Positions 17,673 to 28,700 of a stretch of 64,000 nt of DNA are shown in pieces. The DNA is taken from the NCBI RefSeq assembly GCF_029029505.1, contig NZ_JAKJSD010000003.1, forward strand, positions 1 through 64,000. Reading direction: 5' to 3'. Made by a program: the position numbers and the translations under genes. Position 1 is the stretch's first letter. Each line of letters begins with the position of its first letter. The notes beneath the pieces were generated by a model. It was not told where the DNA came from. It saw nothing but the letters and a program-made list of their open reading frames with translations, and searched no databases. The DNA comes from Ancylomarina sp. DW003 (GTDB lineage: Bacteria; Bacteroidota; Bacteroidia; Bacteroidales; Marinifilaceae).

Positions 17673-18989
17673 TTAATTTTCTTCCTGAGGGTTGTTCAAC
17701 TTTAATGAGAACAGAAGTAGGACGATGACTAAAACACCACCTGCAATACCTGCCAATTGATAGCTACCTGTTAGTGTGAAGATTCTGGAGAAGAATAGGG
17801 GAGCTATGGCTGAACCAAATACCATAAGCGACATGGCCAGTCCGCTTATGGCTCCCAAATGATCTTGTCCGAAAAAACGAGGCCAGGTAATGGCTGCCAG
17901 TACGGAAAAAAGCCCACCCATGATACCATTTCCAAGAATCAGTATGTAATAGCCGCTCCAATGCGAAAGGAAGGATAATCCGATGCACGAAAGCAAGCAG
18001 CCCAAAAGGTAAATAATCAGAATTTTTTTAAGAGGCATGTAGTCGCTTATGACGTTTCCGGCAAGTGCTGCAACAATAGATATCAGCGAAGCAGGGATGA
18101 AAATACTAAGTGCCTTCTGTTCGCTGTATCCTGAGATTTCGAAAATGGAAACCACATTGAAAGTAAAGCCTGTGATAAAGAAGGCGCTAAAGGCAATGGC
18201 AAGGGCATAAACCCAAAACACAGGAGTCTTTTTTGCTTCTTTTAGAGTAAATTGTTTGTTGCTATCCTTAAAGGCTTTCTTTTTTTTCTCTTCTATAATT
18301 TTACCATCAGGAACTAAACCGCATTCTTCAGGATTATCGCGAAAGAAGATATAGGCAAAAATGATAAAAGCAACAATAATAGCTGCCATAATAAGATAGG
18401 CTGCGCTCCAATTGGTACTGTGAATTATGCCTGCAACAAATAGAGGTGCAACTGCAAATCCGAAAGATTGAATGGCTGATGATATGCTATTGGCTAATCC
18501 ACGATTTTTGTTGAACCATTTCATAAGCATATTTCTCGATGCTAAGGTCAGTACGCCTTGTCCCGAGAAACGAAGGATAAAGAATAAGGCTGAAACTAAT
18601 ATAAAGCTGATGGTTGAGAATGAAATATTTGTCCACGACGAAATACTTTGAGTCATTTGGTCGCTTATGGAGAAGAGTAAAAGTGTTATGGCCAAAGTGC
18701 TGGCTGCCAGAATGGAGGTGAAGCGTGCACCAAACTTGTCGTAAACTTTCCCTGCCTTGGTCAGAAATAGGGAGCTCATTGCTGTACCAATCAAATAGGC
18801 TGAACTCAATGCATCACGCGACAATTGCAAGGCATCTATTAAATAATCGGTGAAAACCGATACCCCAATGGTTTGACCAGGGATAGAACAAATGATTCCG
18901 ATTGTAGCTGCAATCATGGCCATCCATCCATAAAAAACTGGAAATTTGGATGGGGCAAAGGGTAGGTTGGGATGACGTTTTATTGGCAT
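17673..18989 (-). CDS. MFS transporter, OxlT/MCT-like
   Basis: A 438-residue major facilitator with 12 hydrophobic segments. The loop after helix 2 carries KAGKVYDKFGARF, the MFS motif A variant of the oxalate/formate and monocarboxylate antiporter group. The N-terminal FYGWMAMIAATIG is also typical of that group. A cytoplasmic Lys-rich loop (IIEEKKKKAFKDSNKQ) separates the two halves. The substrate is probably a small organic acid, but that is a guess. It is followed by a strong terminator and has no operon partner. Confidence 0.85.
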   Translation of the reverse strand: MPIKRHPNLPFAPSKFPVFYGWMAMIAATIGIICSIPGQTIGVSVFTDYLIDALQLSRDALSSAYLIGTAMSSLFLTKAGKVYDKFGARFTSILAASTLAITLLLFSISDQMTQSISSWTNISFSTISFILVSALFFILRFSGQGVLTLASRNMLMKWFNKNRGLANSISSAIQSFGFAVAPLFVAGIIHSTNWSAAYLIMAAIIVAFIIFAYIFFRDNPEECGLVPDGKIIEEKKKKAFKDSNKQFTLKEAKKTPVFWVYALAIAFSAFFITGFTFNVVSIFEISGYSEQKALSIFIPASLISIVAALAGNVISDYMPLKKILIIYLLGCLLSCIGLSFLSHWSGYYILILGNGIMGGLFSVLAAITWPRFFGQDHLGAISGLAMSLMVFGSAIAPLFFSRIFTLTGSYQLAGIAGGVLVIVLLLFSLKLNNPQEEN

Positions 18990-19453
18990 AAATTAAAATT
19001 TTGCACAAAGGAAGTCAATTATGCTGGAATCTTGATTACGATAACGAAGTTTATACTTGATGAAAGGTTCTTTTTTTCTGCTAGAGTTGTTGGTTTCTCT
19101 CCATTCGTATTTTTTAACCCAAACCCCAAAGGGGCTTAATTGTTTTGCTATTTTTGATTCCCTTGAGGGAACTTAGGGGTAATTTCATTTACTTGCTCAA
19201 GCCGCTAGGGCTCATGAGCGCCAGAAATTATATTTTGCGAATAAAAAATCAAGTCAGTCTGATCCTTGTTTGTTCTGTATGGTGACATTTGTATCACGCC
19301 TCACGGCAGACTGACAAAGCCCGCTCGAAACAAATTCTATCTTTTATTGCTAGTTTAAATATTTCGCTCATTGAATAGAGCCGAGATGGAGAAATCCCGA
19401 AAAGTTATCGGGATTATTCAAAATTTATAACTCATAATTAAGCACGTAGTGCT
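18990..19453. other. Intergenic region with dispersed repeat pieces
   Basis: 464 bases without a gene. It holds CCCCAAAGGGG-type palindromes near 19125, an inverted repeat GTCAGTCTG/CAGACTGAC (19253-19261 and 19307-19315) and an ATCCCGA/TCGGGAT hairpin near 19395. The 14-mer CAGACTGACAAAGC at 19307-19320 occurs again at 57323-57336. It looks like an accumulation of small non-coding repeats. Confidence 0.6.
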
Positions 19454-22087
19454 TTATAAGTTTAGTTTAATCTTAAGTCCTGTATTTTGGTGTTTGTTCC
19501 CATCGAAGCTCCAGAAGACTTCAACATCCATAATAAGAAAGATTTGCGATAAACCATAACCAACTTCCCAGTAGTTCTTTTTTCCTTCATGGGTTAGGTA
19601 GTTGGCAAATAAGCGTTCTTGTAGAGCCAATGAGTTGTTTAGTATTGGCAGTCGCTTTAGCAGAAATCGATCAGATGTGTATTGCATGTGTGCTTCTAAG
19701 AAATCCTTATTGGTGGCGTATCTGTAATAGTCCAATAAACGGAATGTGTTAAGATCACCTCCCAGCATAAAAACGGGTTTATTCGTTTTAAAATGGCGAT
19801 AGTCTGCAAAATGACTGGGCTTGCCTGATAAAAAAGAACCAGCTTTTACATTGTATGCTAAACGATCGTTAAATCCCATATCGAATTCTTGTTTTACCGA
19901 GGCTTCCAGATAAGAGAAGTCGCTCTCAGAATCTACAATATCCTTAATACCTTGTTTATATAGCAGACCAAAAGTTGGTTGGGAATGAAAGCTGACCATT
20001 CGTTTCACACCTTTGCTTATTCTATATCTGTGTCGGGGCGTATATTCCAGCTGAGCTGTAAATGTTAAAGCTTTATTGTCTTGAACTAAATCTGGATTTA
20101 CTCCTTGAGGAATATTACTCGTATAAGCATTGTCGCCAGGTCCGCTGATGTAGAATTTGTTGTTATTATAGATTTGCTTTCTATTGGCATATTCCAACTG
20201 AGCATGGAGGCTTAAACCATTGGCAAGATCTGTTTTGTGCCAAATTTTCACATAGTTTTTATCGTACAATTTCATATGATTGTCTTTGTAGTACAAAGAG
20301 GTAATCATATTTAACATGGGATTTATACCTGATTTTTCGTTAAAATCAACAGCTTTGCTTCCTGCTTCAAAACCAAGCCAAGCTCTTTTCAATCCATTGT
20401 ATCGGTATCGGCTTCCAACAGAGAAATCGAGATGTTCTCGAGAAAAAGCATAAGTAAGATTCGACGATGATTCGAAATAATGCCCAAGCGTATCACTTTT
20501 AGTAAAGGAAAACGGAGCATCGAATGTAAAGCCTTGTACTGTGTTGTAGGAGATTTTATCGAAGCTTAGTAAGCCTGGAGTCGATAAGCGGGAGTTTGTT
20601 TCTTTATATTTGTATGTTTTGCCAAAAAGGATGTGTTTAAACTTGAATTCTCTATTGGCTCTACGAACCGAATCTTTATACTCCGGAGTGTTCTTAACCT
20701 TTACGATAGAGTCTTTTTGAACAAAACTGATTTTTTCATCTGAAGAAAGTGGGATAGGGCGCATCTCAGCCCAATAGATGGAGTCTTTTGTTTTGGCATC
20801 TTTGGCCATTTTAAGCTTCTCATTTTTTATTTCCAGTGGTTCTTTTATTTTTTCCTTCTTGTTTTTGGCATTGTCTTTTTCCATTAAACGATAAAGCTTA
20901 CGCATGTCAGAGTTCTTCATGTCTTCCTTTTCGAGAAGCGTCTGGATCTCTTTTTTTCGTTTAATCTCTTTGGTAGATAAAACTTCAGACTCTTCTTTAT
21001 TGTTGAGCTTGTCTATTTCTTCAACTTCATTTTTACGAGCTAGCTCCTGACGTTTCAGATAATCGTGATCCAAATCCGGATTTAATTTAACTTCATAGTC
21101 TTTGATTGAGGCAACATACATACCTTCAAAACCAAAGCCCATGCCTTTAAATCTTATTTTATAATCGAGACTAACCGGCATCCAGACATCTTCTGAAACG
21201 GGTGCATATAGTTGGTGCATATGTACCTTAGTCATTGGGAGGTCCAATTTCAGGTCGGCGGAATGAATGTTCCAGAAAGTTTCGGAAATGTTAATAAAAC
21301 CACGAAACAGATCTTTCCCTTTTCTTTTGGGTGTGACTTTTATTTGGTTGATCATACGTCCCTGATCCTCAAATACGGATTCCATCTGAAATTTATATAC
21401 AGTGAATGCTGCTTTGTCTAAAGGAGAAATGAAACCATCATCTCGAGTATTGTATAGGTTGGTTGTTATAAATTGCATTGGATTTACCTGATCGTCTAAG
21501 CCTGATGAACGAACAGAAAGAACTTCTTCTTCAATTTTGTTGGGTAATTGGAAATGTATCTTGGATATATTTTCTGTGACAAATACCTTACCTACAGTAA
21601 TGTCATCTTCTGCGAGTTTCTTTTTGAATAGGCGAGGTACACTTGTTACTTTTCCTGAACCTTTTAAATAAACCTTATTCCTATATTCACTTACTTGCTT
21701 GGTGTAATAATCTCCCATTGCAATGGCTTTTCTCATCACAAAATAAGCTGGATCTTCACCACTGGCCAAAACTTTCACTTCTTTTAGCTGATAGGTTTGA
21801 GAAGCAAGTGCAACGTCCATTTTCATATCATTTGCTCCCATTTTAAGTTTGACTTCTTTGGTCTTATAGCCAATATATCGGTAATGAAGGTTCCATTCGC
21901 CTTCGGGAAGATTCAAATGGTATTCACCATCGATATTGGAAGTAGTTCCGTTTGCTAATTCCTGAATAAAAATGTTGGCAAAAGGAATGGGTTTTCCATC
22001 GGTATCGGTAATACGTCCACTAAGTTGTTGGGAGTAACTGGTGAATGAAAGCAGGCAAAATAAAAGGCTGATAATTTTAGTCGGCAT
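19454..22087 (-). CDS. DUF5686 outer-membrane protein with carboxypeptidase-regulatory domain
   Basis: An 877-residue protein with a signal peptide ending ...SFTSYSQQ. A CarboxypepD_reg-like domain follows (residues 20-105: LSGRITDTDGKPIPFANIFI), then a DUF5686 region that probably ends in an outer-membrane beta-barrel (alternating aromatic strands to the C-terminal LKIKLNL). A charged helical insert lies in the middle (about 345-445, rich in Lys and Glu). These proteins are abundant in Bacteroidota and their function is unknown. It is monocistronic. Confidence 0.85.
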   Translation of the reverse strand: MPTKIISLLFCLLSFTSYSQQLSGRITDTDGKPIPFANIFIQELANGTTSNIDGEYHLNLPEGEWNLHYRYIGYKTKEVKLKMGANDMKMDVALASQTYQLKEVKVLASGEDPAYFVMRKAIAMGDYYTKQVSEYRNKVYLKGSGKVTSVPRLFKKKLAEDDITVGKVFVTENISKIHFQLPNKIEEEVLSVRSSGLDDQVNPMQFITTNLYNTRDDGFISPLDKAAFTVYKFQMESVFEDQGRMINQIKVTPKRKGKDLFRGFINISETFWNIHSADLKLDLPMTKVHMHQLYAPVSEDVWMPVSLDYKIRFKGMGFGFEGMYVASIKDYEVKLNPDLDHDYLKRQELARKNEVEEIDKLNNKEESEVLSTKEIKRKKEIQTLLEKEDMKNSDMRKLYRLMEKDNAKNKKEKIKEPLEIKNEKLKMAKDAKTKDSIYWAEMRPIPLSSDEKISFVQKDSIVKVKNTPEYKDSVRRANREFKFKHILFGKTYKYKETNSRLSTPGLLSFDKISYNTVQGFTFDAPFSFTKSDTLGHYFESSSNLTYAFSREHLDFSVGSRYRYNGLKRAWLGFEAGSKAVDFNEKSGINPMLNMITSLYYKDNHMKLYDKNYVKIWHKTDLANGLSLHAQLEYANRKQIYNNNKFYISGPGDNAYTSNIPQGVNPDLVQDNKALTFTAQLEYTPRHRYRISKGVKRMVSFHSQPTFGLLYKQGIKDIVDSESDFSYLEASVKQEFDMGFNDRLAYNVKAGSFLSGKPSHFADYRHFKTNKPVFMLGGDLNTFRLLDYYRYATNKDFLEAHMQYTSDRFLLKRLPILNNSLALQERLFANYLTHEGKKNYWEVGYGLSQIFLIMDVEVFWSFDGNKHQNTGLKIKLNL

Positions 22088-22203
22088 AGGTCTGTTCTTG
22101 TTTTTTTGTTGTGTAACGGATTGTTAGCATAAATAGTTACACTTTTGAGTAATGCATGTAAAGATATTTTTTTGAAATGTTAAATAAAATATAAAAAACA
22201 TAA

Positions 22204-22240
22204 AAATGCCACAAACTCAAGATATGAACTTGTGACATTT
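22204..22240 (-). terminator. Probable terminator after the MotA/ExbB-like gene
   Basis: AAATGCCACAA and TTGTGACATTT form an imperfect stem with a loop of about 15 bases, about 20 bases beyond the minus-strand stop at 22261. Confidence 0.6.
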
Positions 22241-22260
22241 AAATAACAAAATTTTGATCT

Positions 22261-22632
22261 TTAGGCTTCCTGTTTTCTTGCGTTTAGATAACGAAGAGTG
22301 ATCCAGAATATTCCTGCTATTGAGAAAAGAATAGCACCTGTTAAAGGTGGAATCATACTAACTCTTAAGCCTCCGGCAACTGCTGCAGGAGAAACACTAG
22401 GGAAAGATTGAATGGCGCTAAGAGCTCCAGAAAGACCTATGCCTTGCCCAAGAAGACCGAGAAAAAAACTTAGGCTACCCAGAAATAAGATGGCATCTAG
22501 ATGCCGCTTGGTTACAAAACCAACTTTTATAAATTTAATTAAAGTTAATAAAGACCATGTTATGGCAGACAGCCCTGTAAGCATTACAAATGACATAAAT
22601 AGGACTCCGCCCTGAAAGAAAAAATTGAACAT
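22261..22632 (-). CDS. Small MotA/TolQ/ExbB-like membrane protein
   Basis: A 123-residue protein with three hydrophobic segments (about residues 8-32, 46-68 and 92-113). The segment with GQGIGLSGALSAIQSFPSVS, followed by PAAVAGGLRVSMIPPLTGAI, resembles the proton-channel helices of MotA/TolQ/ExbB proteins. It is shorter than usual and has no ExbD or MotB partner beside it. The role is therefore uncertain. Confidence 0.6.
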   Translation of the reverse strand: MFNFFFQGGVLFMSFVMLTGLSAITWSLLTLIKFIKVGFVTKRHLDAILFLGSLSFFLGLLGQGIGLSGALSAIQSFPSVSPAAVAGGLRVSMIPPLTGAILFSIAGIFWITLRYLNARKQEA

Positions 22633-22959
22633 GTTTTAATCGTTTAGGTTTAACAAAAATATGAATCAAACCTATTGCTTGTTTATTTCTTTTCAAATTT
22701 ATTGCGTTTAGCTGTTTATTAATTGCGATGAATGACATTTAGGGGGTGGTTGGTTGATTATGGCATCTTCATTTTGTCTTGAATATTTTGTTTTGACTTA
22801 TAGTGTTTATGATGTCTTTGAAATTTAGGTGTTTGAGGATTGTAAAATATCATGATTCTCTTAGTTACCCAGTCGCTCATCGTAAAAGTTAAACCGTTTA
22901 TCGTATATCATAAATAAAAGGTTTTAGCTTCAATCTAAATTATCTATTTTCGTATTGCT
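22633..22959. other. Divergent intergenic region
   Basis: 327 AT-rich bases between the divergent MotA/ExbB-like gene and the LytS-type kinase. No gene was seen. Promoters for both sides must lie here, but no full consensus box was found. Confidence 0.5.
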
Positions 22960-24054
22960 ATGATTAAGATATCAAACTTGCTTAATAGAAATCTTGTTAA
23001 CTGGAGAAGAACAGTTTTATCTCTGTTAACTTGGTCTATGGCCTTTTTATTCATTTCGGTTTTCTTTGGCTTGTATAGTCAAGATTATTACAATGCATTA
23101 ATTTTTTGTCTTTGTTTTGTGCCGCTTGCCTATGTGAGTACACGTCTTCTTAACAATTTTCTGATTCCCAGATATTTACTAACCAAACGTTATTTTCGTT
23201 TTGGTTTGTATTTGTTTTACCTGATGTGCTTATCGCTTAGTATTGAAACCTTAATTATTGCAGGCCTTTATGTTTTAATATGGAACTATTCCCTGGCGGG
23301 AATTGATCCTGCAACTATGGATGTGCGTTTTTTAATCGTAGGCTTATATTTTGTAATCTTGGTTGGGGTAGCCTACCGTCAGCTTCAACGAAGCCTAAAA
23401 GAACAAAGGCTGAGAGAACAACAAGATAAGGTAAAGGTAGAAACTGAATTGCGTTTAAAAGAAGCAGAGTTAAGTCTTTTAAAGGCACAAGTTAATCCGC
23501 ATTTTTTGTTTAACTCTTTAAATAGTATATATGGTTTAAGTCTGGAAAAATCGGAAGAAACACCTCGTATGATTATGCTGCTTTCGGATATTTTAGATTA
23601 CACGCTTTATGGTTGCAATACCGAATTTGTGTCTCTTGCCAAGGAGATTGAATTAATAGAAAACTATGCTGCTGTTCAAAAAGCTCGATTTGCCGATTCA
23701 ATTGACTTGAATATTAATCTTAAGGAAGGAAAAGATCTTCGTATGAATATTGCACCCTTATTGTTTTTACCCTTGGTTGAAAACTGTTTTAAACATACAT
23801 ATAGAAAGGAGAATTTTGCAAGTGATATTACTATTCTTTTGACTGTTGATACAGATTTGGTTTTTAAAATTAAGAATCCGGTAAGAGTGAAAGATAAAAT
23901 GCAAAAGAAGGGTGGCATAGGACTGGAGAATCTTAAGAAGCGTCTTGAATTGATTTACCCCCAAAAGCACCGACTAATTGTAAGTGAAAGTGATGGGTAT
24001 TTTGAAGTGGAGTTGCGATTAATGGTATTGAAGGAAAAGATATGCAAAAGATAA
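22960..24054 (+). CDS. LytS/YehU-type sensor histidine kinase
   Basis: A 364-residue kinase. Four membrane helices (about residues 20-40, 46-66, 84-108 and 120-142) precede a coiled linker and a His_kinase domain (PF06580 type) with the phosphoacceptor H in LKAQVNPHFLFNSLNSIYGL. A HATPase_c domain follows (PLLFLPLVENCFKH; GGIGLENLKKRLEL). It overlaps the next gene by 13 bases, so the pair is coupled. It phosphorylates the LytTR regulator encoded next. The signal is not known. Confidence 0.93.
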   Translation: MIKISNLLNRNLVNWRRTVLSLLTWSMAFLFISVFFGLYSQDYYNALIFCLCFVPLAYVSTRLLNNFLIPRYLLTKRYFRFGLYLFYLMCLSLSIETLIIAGLYVLIWNYSLAGIDPATMDVRFLIVGLYFVILVGVAYRQLQRSLKEQRLREQQDKVKVETELRLKEAELSLLKAQVNPHFLFNSLNSIYGLSLEKSEETPRMIMLLSDILDYTLYGCNTEFVSLAKEIELIENYAAVQKARFADSIDLNINLKEGKDLRMNIAPLLFLPLVENCFKHTYRKENFASDITILLTVDTDLVFKIKNPVRVKDKMQKKGGIGLENLKKRLELIYPQKHRLIVSESDGYFEVELRLMVLKEKICKR

Positions 24055-24746
24055 AATGTTTGTTGTTAGATGATGAGCCTATTGCTATTCGAATAATTGA
24101 AAGGCATTTAGAGAATTTCCCCGAAATGGAAGTTGTTGGCTGTTTTCATTCTGCTCCCCCGGCAATGAGTTTCTTGCGAAACAATCAGGTCGATCTTGTA
24201 TTTTCAGATATTGAGATGCCACAGATTAATGGTTTGCAGTTTTTAAAATCGCTGAAGTATGCGCCTGCTTTTATTTTTACAACAGCTTATCGCAATTATG
24301 CCGTAGAAGCTTTCGATTTGGATGTGGTTGATTACCTGATGAAACCTATCTCTCTGGAAAGAATGGCACGCGCTATAAACCGTTTTCACGATAGATTAAT
24401 ACCACAGGTAGAACCAATCACTCAAAGTCCGGTTACAGAAGAAGTTATTAATTTGAAAGTTGATAAAAAGGTTGTTCGATTGGCTTTGGATAAAATCGAT
24501 TATTTCGAAAGTTTTGGCGATTATGCCATCTGCAGGCATGAGGGAGGGAAGCTCGTTAGTCGTGAAACACTTACGCATTTGCTGGATATTCTTCCGTCAG
24601 ATCGATTTATTCGTATACACCGCCAGTTTATTGTTCCAATTGCTAAGATTGAATCTATTTTGGGAAATACAGTTTGTCTGGGGAAGAAGGAATTGCCAGT
24701 TGGTCGTTCGTATCGAAGCGATCTAAAGCAAAAAATGAATTTGTAG
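24042..24746 (+). CDS. LytTR-family response regulator
   Basis: A 234-residue regulator. The receiver domain has the acidic pair DDEP at residues 10-13, the phospho-acceptor Asp in LVFSDIEMPQING, Thr in FIFTTAYRNYAVEAF and Lys in DYLMKPI. A LytTR DNA-binding domain makes up the C-terminal half (VVRLALDKIDYFESFGDYAI; RFIRIHRQFIVPIAKIE). It forms a two-component pair with the overlapping upstream kinase. Target genes are unknown. No LytTR-type repeated site was identified near it. Confidence 0.94.
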   Translation: MQKIKCLLLDDEPIAIRIIERHLENFPEMEVVGCFHSAPPAMSFLRNNQVDLVFSDIEMPQINGLQFLKSLKYAPAFIFTTAYRNYAVEAFDLDVVDYLMKPISLERMARAINRFHDRLIPQVEPITQSPVTEEVINLKVDKKVVRLALDKIDYFESFGDYAICRHEGGKLVSRETLTHLLDILPSDRFIRIHRQFIVPIAKIESILGNTVCLGKKELPVGRSYRSDLKQKMNL

Positions 24747-25774
24747 GCAAAGTTGAAATGTTCAAAAAACCTGGAATTTAAATCTGAGTGTGTGCTGGTA
24801 AGAATTCTTTGATTCTTCAAATTTTATAGCCTATATAGGCTTTTTTCATTCAATCTATATTTTAAAGAGCAGTATCGTTCAAATTTACTGATATCAAGTA
24901 TATTATTAGTTTCAATTGTTGCGAATTTTGGTCAGGTTTAAAACCATTTTTATAACTTCTGGCGACTAGATTGAGCTACACCTACAATTGCTCATTGATA
25001 ATTCTTTCCTAAAATACCTGACAGTGCCTAAATATTTTTTTAATATCTGTAATCTGGTTTTTATAGCTGATTATATTTCCCTCTTGGTTGAATTATATTT
25101 ATTAATCTGGCTTTTTGTCAGAAGATTAGGACTTGGTTAATTATTAATATATATGACAAAAAAAGAATGAAATTTTAGACAAAGCCTTTCAAGAAACAAA
25201 TTTAAATGGCAGAAAATAACAGAGTTAAAATAAGCCAGATCTCTATTAATCAATTGTACAATAAGTTTTATCACTTAAAAATAAATAAAGTGAAAAAAAC
25301 AGTTTGCTTATGAAAAATAATTAAATTAGACATAAGAAATTATTTTAATTTAGCTTGCTTATGATGAAAATTTGTTGTCTGTATATCATTTGTTAATGAC
25401 CTGATGATGAAAGTCCTTTAGTTGTACATTAAAATGCTTTTTTAGGTGTTTATTTGATTAAATCTAAGATTGAATAATTAACAGGAAGAATCTTTGTTGA
25501 AAGTTTATTAATTTTTTCATATATACATAATGTGAATGTATTGCGTATGGGAATGGAGTGTTTTTAGATAGGAAGACTATCCCAAATGTAATAATGAATA
25601 CACTTTGAACCTTTGTTGGTGAATCCAAAAGCAACTCAAATATTTCTCTTAATCACAATTTTATAAGTTGAGTGATCTACCTGCTTATTGATATAGGAGA
25701 ATGTCTCTCTCTCTCGCTGATCCCAATCAGATAAATAATTAACAAAATTCTTACGTTTACCTAATTATCAAATT
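24747..25774. other. Long intergenic region upstream of the collagenase
   Basis: 1,028 AT-rich bases. No convincing gene, RNA or repeat was seen on either strand. The region likely contains the collagenase promoter and leader, but no clear TAnnTTTG/TTG pair was found near the start. A CT-rich run (TCTCTCTCTCTC) lies near 25705. Confidence 0.6.
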
Positions 25775-28700
25775 ATGAAAAATTTTAAGAAACTTGTATT
25801 AGTTTGTCTAATACTGTCCTTTTATTTTGTTGGATGGACACAGGACATACAAATTAATTATGATTATGCAGATAGGTGTGTACTGCAAAAAAATGGAGAA
25901 CCAATAAAAAATCCCGGTCCGGCTCCCGCTCGTAAACAAAATGAGAGTATAAGAAACGTAATGAAATCACGGGCTAGTATGTCCTTTTACGATTGGTATT
26001 CTTATAGTGGGGCATCACTTGTTCAAAAACTAAAACAAACAACCGATTATCAAAATCAGTTGAAATCCTTGTTTGAATTTAACGAAACCTATGGTCAAAG
26101 TATCTTTTCAAATCCCAATGTGGAAGCTGTGGCTAGAGAGATGTATAATATATCCATAGCTCATAATGGTACATATAGTAGTGGTATGTATGGTCTGGTT
26201 TGTTATCTGCATACCGCAGTTTATCACAATTTTTTTCAGAAGTCAATTACATTGAATGAAAATACCATGTATTGGTATCGATTGGCCTGTGAATCTTTCA
26301 CCCAAAATTCACATTTGTTTGAGATTAGTACCGAAGCCATAAGTATATTGGATGAATTTCTTATCATGGTTGATCAACCAGGTGTGAGACATCAGCCAAG
26401 AGTCATCGAATTGTTGAAACAAGTCATGCGCAATGTTGTTATAAATAAAAATTGGAAGGAGATTACCGATGACAGGTTGATGCGCTCTTATGCAACAATG
26501 GTAAACAGGATCTATTTCCTCATGTTTAGAGGCGTTCAGCCTGCCGACGACCTTTATGTAGAGGCATTGAAAGATGATTCAGAATTCTACAACCTAGTCT
26601 ACAAGCTTGCTACTGACGAAGAAATCAAAAATAATGGAGAATTGAATTTTCTTCAGGACAATTCTGTAGGAGAAATAGCTCGTGCCGCTTCAATTAAAGA
26701 TTTTGTGCCTTTGGTAGATCATTACCTTGCAGAGTTTACCAAAAACTACCCCCGACTTCATGTTAATTGGTTGAAATCAGTTGAGGCAATAAATAAATAC
26801 TGTGATTGTAATAAATTCAATCTTTGTGAAAATCTTGAAGCACTAAGAGCTGAGATAAACCAAAAGTTGTTCCCTCATACTTGGGAATTCGACAATGGAA
26901 AAATGTTAATAAAAACCTCGCTTAGTTACGAGCATGTTGAGCCACTTTATTATGCAGCAAAACAAGTAGAAGCTCAAATGTACCGAGTGCTTCAGACCGA
27001 TCAGCCAGTATTGAACGACCCCAATGAAACTTTAAATATGGTTGTGTATGGTACGCTTGAGGAATATAAAGCCTATCAAACTTTTCTCAATAATTTGTCC
27101 ACAGATAATGGAGGCATGTATATAGAAAAGGGTGCAACCTTTTACACCTACGAACGCACGCCTGCACAGAGCATTTATTCACTCGAAGAGTTATTTCGAC
27201 ATGAGTATACACATTATTTACAGGGGAGGTATATCGAAAATGGTTTTTGGGGAGTAACTGACTTCTTTAAAAATGATCGATTAACCTGGTTCGAAGAAGG
27301 CATGGCAGAGTTTATGGCTGGTAGCACCTCATCGGATGGTATCAGATACAGGAAAAGTATGCTAAGGAGTGTTGCTTCAGATGGTGACGACAGGTTGCCG
27401 GTAAGTAAAACAATTGGGGCAGGTTATTCAAGTGGATTTAAATTTTATAGATACGCTTATGTGATATGGCTCTACTTGTACCATAACGATATGGCTACCA
27501 TGAGGGAGTTGATGAATTACATTAAGGCAGATAATATTGCAGCTTTCGATGCTAAAATAAACAGCTTGAAGAATTCATCTGACTTTCAACAAAAAATAGA
27601 CACTTTTACCGATGAACTGCTCACAAAAAGCGACCAGTGGTGGATACCTACGACACCCTATCTTCCGGATGATGATTTAAGTGTGGGCAAACTCACAGAT
27701 ATCGAAAAGGAATTTAAATCGATTAGTGGCATCAATGAGGTAGAGGTCGTTTCGGATGCAGAGCAATCGATTGGTCGTTTTGGTATTAAAGGAAAACTTC
27801 AAAGTGGTCAATTTAATCAAAAACTAGATCAGTTAATCAAGACGCTCAATGCTGATGAATACATCAATAATTTTGATTATCTGGTTGGTTACTATAAGAA
27901 TGTATCAGGAACAACGGCTGATTTTTACATTACCGGATCGTTAAAGGATAAAAATATAGATAATACGCCGGAATGTAGCTTTGTTGTTGAATCAAGCACA
28001 GGACTGGTTGGACAAGCAATTAAGCTTAAAAGCACATCAAAAGGATATATCAAAGGCTTTAAATGGGAAACAAGTAATGGTGTGTTCATTGATGATGCTG
28101 TTGCCGCAACTGAGGTGAAATTTTCGACTGCTGGTAAATACGACATCAACCTGACTGTAACAGGAAATGATGGCAAAACTTATACCCATACTATTGAGAA
28201 TGCTGTAGATATCTATGCACCTTCAACATTGGATTATTGTGAGGTTAATACCACTAACGATTATGCCCATATTGAGCATGTTAGTTTGGAAGCAATAGAT
28301 AATAGCAACGACCTGTATCATGAGAATGGTTACGCTGATTACACACGTGTTTCGACTAAAATATTAAAGGGCAAGAATATCAACTTGAGTGTTGATGTAA
28401 GTTATTCCGTTGAAGATAGCTATGTAAATGCCTGGGTTGACTGGAATCAGGATGGTAGCTTTGATACAAATGAACAAATTATGCATACAAATGGTTTGAA
28501 TCCTTTGATCTCTAACTTTGTTATTCCTGATGAGGCATTGGAAGGCTTGACACGCTTGCGCATAAGGTATGCATTAAAAAAAGATTTAGATGCTTGCGAA
28601 TACAATTCGTACGTTGGAGAAACTCATGATTATAGTGTTATTGTAAAAGGAGCTGCCTCTGAAGATACCGAAGCTCCTCTTGCTCCAACAGAACTTGTTT

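Noticed and set aside
22261-22632. Complete ExbB/TolQ transport unit
   Set aside because: The protein is short and no ExbD, TolR or TonB gene is adjacent.
24747-25774. Possible non-coding RNA or hidden gene in the 1-kb gap
   Set aside because: No open frame with coding character, no stable hairpin series and no tRNA-like or riboswitch-like pattern was seen.
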